Positions 29,901 through 35,711 of a stretch of 64,000 nt of DNA are shown here, one piece after another. This DNA comes from Crocinitomicaceae bacterium (GTDB lineage Bacteria > Bacteroidota > Bacteroidia > Flavobacteriales_D > Crocinitomicaceae): NCBI GenBank assembly GCA_017983465.1, contig JAGOBK010000002.1, positions 124,001 through 188,000 on the forward strand, given 5' to 3'. The first letter of the stretch is position 1; every line of letters begins with the position of its first letter. The notes under the pieces are model-generated. The model was not told the origin of the DNA, searched no databases, and saw nothing but the letters and a program-made list of their open reading frames with translations. Both the position numbers and the translations under genes were made by a program.

Positions 29901-31112
29901 GAATGTATTCAATGAAATATCCGACCCAATATTTTTTCCAATAACAGTATATTCAAGGATATCACCCGGTAAAACAACTCCTCCATTTATATCATTCACA
30001 TAAACCGTCGCTCTTAAATCTGGCTCATAGATATCAATTGCTGATGTAAGTACACGTGTTAAAATTGTTTCAGAAGAGGTTGTCACACGAATGTTAGCCG
30101 AGGATGCTCCATTATTTAAGTAATTCTGTGCAGTATTATTTGGGATATAAACAGTTGCATCATAACCTAGTGTATTATTGTAGCTTGGAACCCTAAACGG
30201 GGTTAACACACCATTGTATGCAATCGTACTGTTAAACATATCAGTAGCCGAGTGAAGTCCGTCAGTTACTTGCACATAATTTGATGCAACACCATTAAAC
30301 AACAATTGATCTCCAGTTTGAGACCTGTCACCATCGTATGCGATGACACCCAACTCGAAATTCACTCCACCGGATAAAGGAGTTAAAAATCCTGATATCG
30401 GAATTGTTACTGTATTCGAAGCTGTTCCTTGACTTACATTTGCTAATCCGTCAAAAACAGTTAAGTTTTTATATGATTCCGCTGTATTTTTATAGACAAC
30501 AACGATTGACCAACCACCAAATAAATTGGTTGAATTTACTTGGTTAATCTGATCGGCAACTGTAAATCGAGCTTTTATTCCTGCGGATTGAACGATGGAA
30601 GTAATGTCTTTGAAACAAAAATAGGTTACTGATCCAGTCGTATTATTAAGCGTTTGGTCGGCAATTAATTGTTGGTAACTTCCATTACCTACTTTGATTT
30701 TAATTTGACTTCGATTTGCGTAATTGGAAGTTGAGGTTGTAATTTTTCCACCCCAATACAATCCAGCCCACGTAATTTCAGAGCAATTAGCAAGATTCAA
30801 ACTATCACTTGAGGACATAAAGGTTGTTGGGTCACCATCGATGTCAACATAACTCATCGTATAACTATTGTTCTGACCTGACCCAGAAGGAGGAATCTGG
30901 TTTTGTGCACTTGTACAACTTGTGCCAGAATTACACGTTACTGAGACGTTTGAGACAAAACGAATGCCTCCCTTTTGTTGAATTTGGTTCCTGATCGCAA
31001 ATGGACTAACCACCTGCGAAAAAACATGAATCGAAAAGATCCCCGACAAGAGAATTAAGGTGAAAAAGAAAACATTAAGTCTTTTGGCAGCGTATTTTTT
31101 CAATTCATTCAT
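20919..31112 (-). CDS. Giant SprB-repeat T9SS surface protein B with unique N-terminal domain
   Basis: 3397 aa. Signal peptide 1-32 (…IHVFSQ). A unique region of about 580 residues follows, containing ITWAGLYWGGKI and FGGWSIVVVYKN (a beta-sandwich as in DUF3344/isopeptide-type adhesin tips) and a DUF11-like segment (LPGDILEYTVIGKNIGSD). About 33 SprB repeats span roughly 620-3130, then two PKD-like domains and a type B T9SS sorting domain ending GHVTILR. Repeats 11-33 align one to one with repeats 13-35 of protein A. It precedes gene A, overlapping it by 20 nt. Neighbours are pccB and gene A; no PorP/SprF-type partner gene is adjacent. Confidence 0.93.
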   Translation of the reverse strand: MNELKKYAAKRLNVFFFTLILLSGIFSIHVFSQVVSPFAIRNQIQQKGGIRFVSNVSVTCNSGTSCTSAQNQIPPSGSGQNNSYTMSYVDIDGDPTTFMSSSDSLNLANCSEITWAGLYWGGKITTSTSNYANRSQIKIKVGNGSYQQLIADQTLNNTTGSVTYFCFKDITSIVQSAGIKARFTVADQINQVNSTNLFGGWSIVVVYKNTAESYKNLTVFDGLANVSQGTASNTVTIPISGFLTPLSGGVNFELGVIAYDGDRSQTGDQLLFNGVASNYVQVTDGLHSATDMFNSTIAYNGVLTPFRVPSYNNTLGYDATVYIPNNTAQNYLNNGASSANIRVTTSSETILTRVLTSAIDIYEPDLRATVYVNDINGGVVLPGDILEYTVIGKNIGSDISLNTFMTDTLDIRTSYIPNSITYLNGPFVGAKTDASGDDQAEYDAVNRVIKTRVGTGATASLGGQMINSPTGADSTAIRFQVQVSSDCLILSCDSTLENKAYIFGTGNLSGNLVTNNGTSDVYDAFGCPTSSNNELTISTANCPSVDFTVNDPLCPGDTLQLSAAYSPWANYFWSGPQGFSSTIHNPSVSNISLLNSGVYELDISFNGSSCTFNNLTNSVVVNPLPIVSLVNLTNVTCFNAANGSILTSAQGSNPISYLWSTNNTTNGLSGLAPGNYNLTVQDVNTCITDTVFSITQPNLLSVSTSSVFNYNGYDISCFNYSDGSVNATVTGGTSPYSYAWSNGQTTSVLTGLSAGTYTVTVTDANGCSSVSSITLTHPSDIQISSVIQNVLCFGGNNGSVNATITGGVFPYSILWSNGPVNQSINNLVSGAYEINVTDINGCVDSLTSTVLQPNQPLSCSHTQVDVLCYGESTGSINLTVNGGTPGYQFSWSTAQTTEDLSNLPTGFYSVLVTDANNCTVSYGATIQQPTAPLSFSGLVTPIGCYGNSNGAVNIAVSGGTPGYTFLWNNSQTTQNINSLLAGNYSVDILDDHQCFLTGNFLVTQPQNPLTLSETHTDAGCFGPGSIDLTTSGGTAPYSFFWDNSVFVEDQLTVAAGTYEVQVEDGNGCADSLTVTIQNLAVPILLSISGQDVLCQYDSTGSVNLVVAGGVSPFNFLWSNGSTTEDISQVPAGTYSVVVTDANNCTETISLALTEPTSSTLITETHTNANCLDSVAGSINISVSGGTPGYTYSWNNGATTQDISALQNGNYEVTVFDSNGCPEVLLVPILDPSNTVAVTSLVGNVNCFGGADGDINLSPSGGFPGYVFDWGTGAVEEDITNLSPGQYYVNVEDVLGCGVFLSFNVTQPALPLTIAGTVYNVVCLGDTNGIVDLTITGGTPGFSYLWNTGSTTQDIYNLTAGTYSVVVTDLNGCTSNYSGIVNQPGSAISMTLYPTSALCFGTPTGSVDLSVSGGVPGYTYSWSNGTTTQDLATITGGQYSVTIQDANGCLLADTVNVGQPLSALTLIQSTSSVSCTGLSNGFINLTVSGGTGPYSYAWNNGVTTQDLSNVPAGTYSVVVTDANGCTGSLTIQVTQPSALVGVTGISANVICHGGTTGSIAAQGTGGTGVYTYLWSTGSTSSTLTGIPAGIYSVIVSDNYGCNATQSWTITQPSPITMQSVNTNILCYGQSSGGIVAQASGGVAPYSYSWTNGLTGSVIVNQVAGPYFVTVLDDNGCSSTFSDTIYQPQSAITMSSVVTNNTCFGVNGGSINNTVSGGTLPYQYQWNTGSSTEDLTNLLAGVYTLSILDANGCIFTSTQTVSQPPVSMTATETHVDVSCYGGSNGVINLTVSGTGFPFSYLWSNGQTTQDIDSLTPGVYSVTVTDDDGCLLTQSVNIGQPSTAMNVQALVTDVLCYGNPTGSIDVTVTGGVAPYMYNWSNGPGTQDISNVIAGNYQLSVSDQGGCIVNLNVPIQQPNIGLSIQLNPTQIACSGNPTGAVDLIVNGGTLGYSYLWNNGTSSQDLFGLSPGGYNVVVTDGNGCTISGSALISQPSVPMTVSGVVGQALCYGDSTGSINITATGGTSPYNYLWNGSLFNEDLDSLPSGTYVLEVFDDNGCYVQQTYVVQQSSSPLTLTSVQTPSGCYGGSNGQLNLTVTGGTVPYVYAWNTGSTSQDLQNLAAGIYTVTVTDGNGCSSTLQDTVTQPSFYGITAQVTPVACFGQNTGAIDATVIGGTAPFTYSWSNTQTTQDLSGILAGSYIVSVTDQQGCLTSQTFSVSQPSSILSTSTTLTNVSCTGSGTGGIDLTVTGGNSPYNYTWSNQATTQDLSNVAQGTYTVVVTDAGGCQVTTSTVVTQPQAMSLIVNTSNPLCPSTATGSIDLTVNGGTQPYGYAWSGPNTNATTQDIGFITAGIYFVTVTDANGCIATQSVSLQNPIGVSATYVSTPVQCYGGSNGSVNVTVSGGATPYTYQWNTGAQTQDIWNVPAGNDTLVITDALGCIDTLVTLTTQPTLALTITSTIQNVGCFNNQTGTIDVTMIGGTPGYSYQWSNGYTGQDLLNSNPGIYSLIVYDANGCFSTDTFQINQLGSQMYLSITGSNITCFGNNDGTVNLTVSGGITPYLITWNNGATTEDLSSLLAGLYSVSVQDNNGCTLSTSITITAPTQPLTASVNQTNLQCYNQNTGALDLTVTGGAGPYSYAWSNGATTQDLLNIAAGGYTVTITDFNGCVITSSYYVSQPSSEAVISSTVNNILCFGNSTGWINATAVGGALPYTYFWQGPSGFVSPTEDIFGVIAGSYVLMVTDGIGCVTQDTIVVSQPALITPTVVQTNVSCYGFGNGSLDISVTGGVGTYDYSWNIGSSNQDLINLPPGTYSLTITDDNNCTVSSSYTITQPVQPLTLSISQVNVSCTGASTGFINLNTVGGTFPYTYSWSTGATTEDIFNLPVGNYSVLVTDANGCTSTSQTTITEPNQGLSISSTQTNVSCYGGTNGIINIQSQGGTPSYDYLWNNGQTTSTISGLPIGTYTVLVTDSLNCSQTMNVTITQPQSEITTTNSIVNLICLNDPTGWIDLTMNGGTPAYNYSWSNGETTQDIDSLASGDYTVTITDILGCVLITTLTVEDPINPMLVNPVVNNVSCFGGSDAEISLVISGGLPSYDILWSTGDTIVDIDSLVAGNYSVLVTDAQGCETPLSFTITEPAPIVAYFNPSTTFGCSPLSVTFTNNSSGPYTNSLWNFGNATSATTQNGITTFTQPGCYDISLIVSNAAGCADTMSTDSLVCVVSGPDASFSASTPGIDYYTGQLVLLNTSDGDITDYLWTFGDGSPNSTLENPIHYYPDQQAANYEVTLTIVDTNGCVDTASYEFSLVELLNVYVPNTLTINGDNINDVFLPVFSNVDIMKSYQMEIYNRWGQLVWETDIVSEGWNGRYKDNKDVQLGVYTWKIRYTDNKSVSRIIVGHVTILR
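20980..23143. repeat. Long direct repeat block 1, copy in gene B
   Basis: Partner of 12141-14304, no mismatch seen over 2164 bp. Sequence 5' of 20980, covering the last few codons of the sorting domain and the stop, differs between copies. Confidence 0.9.
23774..26962. repeat. Long direct repeat block 2, copy in gene B
   Basis: Partner of 14932-18120, with the same graded pattern of identity. Between blocks 1 and 2 (23144-23773 here) the copies encode clearly different versions of about 2.7 SprB repeats. Confidence 0.88.
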
Positions 31113-31207
31113 AGCTTTTAGGAGAGTTTACAGCTTGATTATAACGAATTTGGGGGCAAAAGGTTGCCTAATGTTAGATATCATTTACATCTTTTACTTG
31201 TGCTTAA

Positions 31208-32749
31208 TTAAAGTGGAATATTCCCGTGCTTTTTTTTGGGTAAGGTTTCAGCCTTTTTTTCGAGCATTTTATAGCCATTTATTAGCTTTTGACGTGTCTC
31301 CATCGGAAGAATGACATCATCTATGATTCCTCTCTCTGCCGCCCGATATGGATTAGCAAAAGTATCAGCGTATTCAGCTTCTTTTTCCAGCCATTTTTCT
31401 TGTGGATTCTCAGCTGAAGAGATGTCTCTTTTGAAGATAATTTCCGCAGCACCCTTTGCACCCATTACAGCGATTTCCGCAGTAGGCCAAGCGAAACTTA
31501 AATCCGCTCCAAGGCTTTTTGAATTCATTACACAATAAGCTCCACCATATGCTTTTCTGGTGATTACCGTAATTTTAGGCACCGTTGCTTCTGCGAAAGC
31601 ATATAATAATTTTGCGCCATGGGTAATAATTCCGCGCCATTCCTGATCCGTTCCTGGCAAGAATCCTGGAACATCTTCAATAACCAAAAGGGGAATGTTG
31701 AAGGAATCACAAAAACGGACAAAACGTGCGCCTTTTCGCGAAGCATCAATATCCAATACTCCTGCCATTGAAGCTGGTTGATTCGCTATAATTCCAATGG
31801 TTTTCCCTTCTAAACGTGCAAATCCAACAACAATGTTTTTTGCAAAGTCCTCTTGAACCTCTCTAAAACTTGCGTCGTCAATGATACAATCAATGACTTT
31901 CTTGATGTCATATGGAGTATTTGTATTATCAGGAATGATTTTTTCAATGTTTGTTACTTTGGACTGCGAAAATTCATAAACACTTGGCTCAGGAGCTAAT
32001 TCGTATGAGTTCTGAGGCAAATAAGTGATTAAATCACGTGCTTTTTTAATGCATTCCATATCATTGGTAGCAGTAAAATGATTGACTCCAGATTTTTCAG
32101 CATGCGTTTTTGCTCCTCCCAAATCTTCTGATGTTACTTCTTCATGCGTCACTGTTTTAACCACATTTGGACCCGTAACGAACATGTAAGAAGTTTCTTC
32201 CACCATGAAAATGAAATCCGTCAAGGCAGGGGAATATACTGCACCTCCAGCACATGGACCCATAATTAAGGAAAGTTGGGGAACTACTCCTGATGCTCTT
32301 GTGTTACGGAAGAAAATATCCGCGTAACCACTTAAAGAAACCACACCTTCCTGAATTCTAGCACCACCAGAATCATTCATTCCAATGATTGGAGCACCAT
32401 TTTTCATGGCAAGGTCCATTACACGACATATTTTTGCCGCTTGTGTTTCAGATAACGATCCTCCTAAAACAGTAAAATCTTGAGAATAAACATAAACCAA
32501 ACGTCCATGAATGGTTCCAAATCCTGTAATTACTCCGTCTCCAGGGAATTTCTGTTTCTCTAATCCAAAGTTAGTAGAACGATGTTCAACAAAAGCGCCA
32601 ATTTCATTAAAAGAACCCTCATCAAGCAACAATGTAACACGCTCTCTTGCCGTTAATTTTCCTTGTTGATGTTGTTTATCTATCCGTTCTTTTCCACCTG
32701 CTTGATGCAGTTCTGCTCGTTTCTGAGCTAAATGTAAATTTCTATCCAT
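31208..32749 (-). CDS. pccB: Acyl-CoA carboxylase carboxyltransferase subunit (propionyl-CoA type)
   Basis: 513 aa, full length for the biotin-dependent carboxyltransferase family. N-terminal half: [43 protein letters not shown] and [12 protein letters not shown] with [17 protein letters not shown] forming the oxyanion sites. C-terminal half: [48 protein letters not shown] and [11 protein letters not shown], ending KKHGNIPL. It carboxylates an acyl-CoA (probably propionyl-CoA) using carboxybiotin. A biotin carrier gene lies at 44669-45130; the biotin carboxylase is not in the window. Methylmalonyl-CoA decarboxylase alpha is a related alternative. Confidence 0.9.
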   Translation of the reverse strand: MDRNLHLAQKRAELHQAGGKERIDKQHQQGKLTARERVTLLLDEGSFNEIGAFVEHRSTNFGLEKQKFPGDGVITGFGTIHGRLVYVYSQDFTVLGGSLSETQAAKICRVMDLAMKNGAPIIGMNDSGGARIQEGVVSLSGYADIFFRNTRASGVVPQLSLIMGPCAGGAVYSPALTDFIFMVEETSYMFVTGPNVVKTVTHEEVTSEDLGGAKTHAEKSGVNHFTATNDMECIKKARDLITYLPQNSYELAPEPSVYEFSQSKVTNIEKIIPDNTNTPYDIKKVIDCIIDDASFREVQEDFAKNIVVGFARLEGKTIGIIANQPASMAGVLDIDASRKGARFVRFCDSFNIPLLVIEDVPGFLPGTDQEWRGIITHGAKLLYAFAEATVPKITVITRKAYGGAYCVMNSKSLGADLSFAWPTAEIAVMGAKGAAEIIFKRDISSAENPQEKWLEKEAEYADTFANPYRAAERGIIDDVILPMETRQKLINGYKMLEKKAETLPKKKHGNIPL

Positions 32750-32766
32750 AACTACTACTAAGTAGA

Positions 32767-32774
32767 CAAATTTA
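32767..32774 (-). promoter_or_regulatory. Putative pccB -7 element TAAATTTG
   Basis: Minus strand TAAATTTG fits TAnnTTTG, 17 nt before the pccB ATG, in the 31-nt gap after the membrane protein gene. No good -33 is visible, so read-through from upstream is also possible. Confidence 0.35.
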
Positions 32775-32780
32775 AGGAAA

Positions 32781-33368
32781 TTAAAGCGGAAAAAAAGGGC
32801 TTAATTTATCAGCGAATAAGGTGATAACTGTAAAGCCAGTAAGTAGGCATAAAAAACTCGTTGTTTCACTCATTGGAACGAATGATAATACAAGACTCAA
32901 GGATAGAAAGAGTATCAAATACGCGATGATTTGAACGGTATGATGACGCCAATGTTTGAGATGCATTTCATCCGTAAAAAGTTTCGTGTTCATTTTATAC
33001 CGCATTCGTTCGCTGAATAAAACAATAGGGATTAGAATAAATCCTTGCGCAATACCCATATCTTCGAACCAGAAAAAATCATTTATTTCCTTTAGAAAAA
33101 TGATGTCAGGGTGTAGCGAGTGAACATAATAATGAACAGCAAGCAAACATAGGACAAAGGATGAAATATGAACAAGATACATTCGGGGAGCAAGTCTCAC
33201 TCGTTCTCGAATACTATTCATTCGGATAAGACCCGAAATTTCTCTAGAGAATTGGTCAAGTATAAAGAACAGACAAATGAAATAGATACTCCAATTCCAA
33301 AAGAAGAACCCAAAGATTGGAATTCCAATATCGCCAATCAGCGCTCCGATCTTTTCTTGTCGGTTCAT
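32781..33368 (-). CDS. Integral membrane protein of unknown function
   Basis: 195 aa with about five hydrophobic helices: residues about 10-38 ([20 protein letters not shown]), 66-84, 108-118, 144-164 and 172-186. Charged loops include [20 protein letters not shown] and [14 protein letters not shown] see no catalytic or transport motif and do not recognise the family. It starts with a 4-nt overlap with the upstream TPR lipoprotein gene, so the two are translated together. The next gene in the same direction, pccB, is 31 nt away. Confidence 0.65.
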   Translation of the reverse strand: MNRQEKIGALIGDIGIPIFGFFFWNWSIYFICLFFILDQFSREISGLIRMNSIRERVRLAPRMYLVHISSFVLCLLAVHYYVHSLHPDIIFLKEINDFFWFEDMGIAQGFILIPIVLFSERMRYKMNTKLFTDEMHLKHWRHHTVQIIAYLILFLSLSLVLSFVPMSETTSFLCLLTGFTVITLFADKLSPFFPL

Positions 33369-34372
33369 CGTTTATTTTTGAGATCCGCCACGCGTTCCTT
33401 CGTCAAAGCGTAATCTGGGTCCATTTTTAAGACCTTTGCATAGGTAAATAGCGCGTTGGTTATGTCATTCTTTTCTTCATAAACCAAGCCTAAATTATGG
33501 TAAGATGGGATGTGTTCTTGATTGGCCTTAATCGCTTTTTTATAGTAAAAAATAGCCGAATCCAATTGAGGTTTATCGTATTGGTAAATGCGCGCAATGT
33601 GGAAAAAAGCATCTGCATAGGTTGAATCTATGCGCGCCATTTTTCGGTATAAGTTCATCGCCTCATTGGTTTGACCGAGGTTTTCCTTCGCGTATGCTAG
33701 GGCATATATCACTTCTGTGTTTTTCGGCTCCAATTGATAGGCTGTAGTGTATTTTTCCATTCCCAATTTGGCGTCGCCGTTCAGTTCATACAAAACGGCA
33801 AGCGAAAGATAGGCCATGGTGCATTTCGGGTCAATTTGAACAGCTGTTTCGTACGAAGAGATTGCTAACTTCAAATCCTGTTTTAAACGATAATTGGTCC
33901 CCTTTAGAATATAAGCATCACGGTATCTTGGATTAATGCGTAGCGCTTTATTGATATAAACGAAGGAATTATCCATATCTTCCAACATGGTATACGTGTT
34001 CGCTAAACCGACAAGTGCTTTTTCACTTTTTGGATTTGCTTTTACGAGCGATTTATACATCAAGTGACCGCGCAACATGTCATCCGCAGAGCGTGAAGGT
34101 TTATTGATGAGTGCTTCCGCATACAACACGCGCGTATCAAAGGAAACACTATCTAATCGATATGCCTTTGCAGCAATTTCCAAGGCTTTTTGGTATTGCA
34201 CTTTTTCAATCAATTCATTTCCTTTCTTCACCAGAAGTGGAATACTATCCGGATAAAGTACCAGTAAACTATCAAGTGTCAATTTTGACGTGTCGATTTT
34301 TTTTGATGTATCACCGCAACTCAAAAGAAGGGATGAAAGTATCGCTGAAATAAGTACAAATAATAAACGCAT
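33365..34372 (-). CDS. TPR-repeat lipoprotein
   Basis: 335 aa from ATG 34372. A TTG at 34378 would add two residues but overlaps the promoter box. The signal peptide ends in the lipobox LLLSC (Cys about 18), so it is lipid-anchored. The rest is helical with about six to seven TPR units; clear ones contain AYILKGTNYRLKQDLKLAI, AYLSLAVLYELNGDAKLG and SYHNLGLVYEEKNDITNAL. TPR proteins scaffold protein-protein contacts; the partner is unknown. It overlaps the membrane protein gene by 4 nt. A TACTTTTG box ends 3 nt before the ATG. Confidence 0.82.
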   Translation of the reverse strand: MRLLFVLISAILSSLLLSCGDTSKKIDTSKLTLDSLLVLYPDSIPLLVKKGNELIEKVQYQKALEIAAKAYRLDSVSFDTRVLYAEALINKPSRSADDMLRGHLMYKSLVKANPKSEKALVGLANTYTMLEDMDNSFVYINKALRINPRYRDAYILKGTNYRLKQDLKLAISSYETAVQIDPKCTMAYLSLAVLYELNGDAKLGMEKYTTAYQLEPKNTEVIYALAYAKENLGQTNEAMNLYRKMARIDSTYADAFFHIARIYQYDKPQLDSAIFYYKKAIKANQEHIPSYHNLGLVYEEKNDITNALFTYAKVLKMDPDYALTKERVADLKNKR

Positions 34373-34375
34373 GAA

Positions 34376-34383
34376 CAAAAGTA
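34376..34383 (-). promoter_or_regulatory. Putative -7 element TACTTTTG for the TPR lipoprotein
   Basis: Minus strand TACTTTTG, only 3 nt before the ATG at 34372. It predicts a leaderless or nearly leaderless mRNA. The -33 region is not obvious. Confidence 0.4.
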
Positions 34384-34387
34384 AGGA

Positions 34388-34419
34388 TTTTGAATTGGAA
34401 TTAATCTTGCCTACCTTTG
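34388..34419 (+). promoter_or_regulatory. Consensus Bacteroidota promoter
   Basis: TTTTG (34388-34392), a 19-nt spacer and TACCTTTG (34412-34419) match TTTG-N19-TAnnTTTG exactly. It drives the small gene at 34438 with a leader of roughly 12 nt. This is the best promoter match in the window. Confidence 0.7.
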
Positions 34420-34437
34420 TGAACGAATATTTTACAC

Positions 34438-34683
34438 ATGAAGGCTAAACTACTTGGATTATTTATCGCATTATTTTCCTTCTCACAGGAGCTATTTGCG
34501 CAAGGATGTTCACAATGTAAATTGTTGGCAGAACAAAATGCTGGGTTGGATGAAAATTCATTCGGATCAAACATCAATGGAGGGATTCTTTATTTGATGA
34601 TTATCCCCTATTTATTGTTGACGTTTTTATTTAGAAAACAGATCCTCGGATTTTTAAAAAGTTTCTTTTCAAAAAAGGCTTAG
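34438..34683 (+). CDS. Small CxxC membrane protein
   Basis: 81 aa. A signal peptide (1-22, cut after LFAQ) is followed by GCSQC, a CxxC pair just after the cleavage site, then a short Asn-rich linker and one membrane helix (about 47-66, GGILYLMIIPYLLLTFLF) with a basic cytoplasmic tail ending FFSKKA. The CxxC at the exported face suggests metal binding or redox, but that is inference. It has the best promoter in the window. Its last 4 nt overlap the 3' end of the convergent oxidoreductase gene. Confidence 0.72.
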   Translation: MKAKLLGLFIALFSFSQELFAQGCSQCKLLAEQNAGLDENSFGSNINGGILYLMIIPYLLLTFLFRKQILGFLKSFFSKKA

Positions 34684-35708
34684 TTCCAACGAATCGTAAT
34701 TTTCCCCATCGATTTTCCGCTTTCGAGTAAATCGTGCGCTTCCACAAGTTGATTTTCGTTAAACACACCGCCAACATGAGTGGTAATTTCATTCTTGCGA
34801 TATAACTCAAGCATTTCTCGAAGACACGTAGAAATAATCTCTGGATAACTATCGGCAATTTTCAACATATTCACACCGACGATGCTCTTGGACTGCATCA
34901 TGAGTCCTATCGGAAGGACAAATCCCATATCCCAAACGAACTTCAGTTTAGATAGTATCCCGAATTTGCCTCCCACCATTTGGGACCCACCGAACAAAAA
35001 CAGTCGTCCGTTGGCACCCATTAACTTCATGTCCTTTTTAATGGTGTCTCCAGCCACAGGATTGAAACTGGCACTTAAGCGATTAGACCCAAGTATTTTT
35101 TGCAATTCGATCTCGTAGGATGTTGTTTTGTAGTTAATTACGTGGTCTGCCCCTAGTTTTTTTGCTAGTTCTCGTTTGTCCTCGGAACCTATTTTTGCGT
35201 AAACAATTGCTCCTTTGCGCTTTGCTAATTGAATAAGCAATGATCCAACTCCACCGGCTGCGGCATGAATTAAGACGTGTTCGTTTTTACGAATTGGGGA
35301 AATAAAGTCAGACATATAATAAGCTGTTACCCCTTGTGTGGAAAGTGACATGGCAATTTCTGCGGGCAAGTCACCGATTTCCACAATCGCATGCACTTTG
35401 GTTTGTACCTTTTTTGCATATCCACCAAAGCGAGAAAAAGCGAGTACTCGTTTTCCAATCCAATCGGGTGAGCAGTTTTGTCCAACTTGTTTAACAACTC
35501 CGACTAACTCATACCCTAAAACACATGGTAATGGAGGCGCTTCTTTATACATTCCATGACGCGCCATGACATCAGCATAGTTCAAACCAAACGCTTCACT
35601 TTCAATCAGTACCTCATCTGAATCCAATGCTGGTAATTCAACGTTTTTTCGTTCAAATGCCTGAGCTGATGGTCCAAATTTACCAAGGACGAATGCTTCC
35701 GTTTCCAT
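34680..35708 (-). CDS. Zinc-type MDR alcohol dehydrogenase / quinone oxidoreductase
   Basis: 342 aa medium-chain dehydrogenase/reductase. The GroES-like N-terminus has FGLNYADVMARHGMYKEAPP and LGYELVGVVKQVG; the Rossmann domain has the NADPH-binding HAAAGGVGSLLIQLAKRKGA and the LGADHVINYKT stretch. The sequence around NYADVMARHG is that of the quinone reductase/VAT-1 branch, which lacks the catalytic zinc ligands of true alcohol dehydrogenases. It reduces quinones or enones with NADPH; the substrate is unknown. Its ATG is 3 nt from the stop of the barrel gene upstream. Confidence 0.85.
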   Translation of the reverse strand: METEAFVLGKFGPSAQAFERKNVELPALDSDEVLIESEAFGLNYADVMARHGMYKEAPPLPCVLGYELVGVVKQVGQNCSPDWIGKRVLAFSRFGGYAKKVQTKVHAIVEIGDLPAEIAMSLSTQGVTAYYMSDFISPIRKNEHVLIHAAAGGVGSLLIQLAKRKGAIVYAKIGSEDKRELAKKLGADHVINYKTTSYEIELQKILGSNRLSASFNPVAGDTIKKDMKLMGANGRLFLFGGSQMVGGKFGILSKLKFVWDMGFVLPIGLMMQSKSIVGVNMLKIADSYPEIISTCLREMLELYRKNEITTHVGGVFNENQLVEAHDLLESGKSMGKITIRWN

Positions 35709-35711
35709 GGA

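Noticed and set aside
12080-31112. CRISPR-like or satellite array in the repeat region
   Set aside because: The ~228-bp periodicity comes from ~76-aa SprB coding repeats with diverged DNA; there are no short identical repeats with unique spacers.
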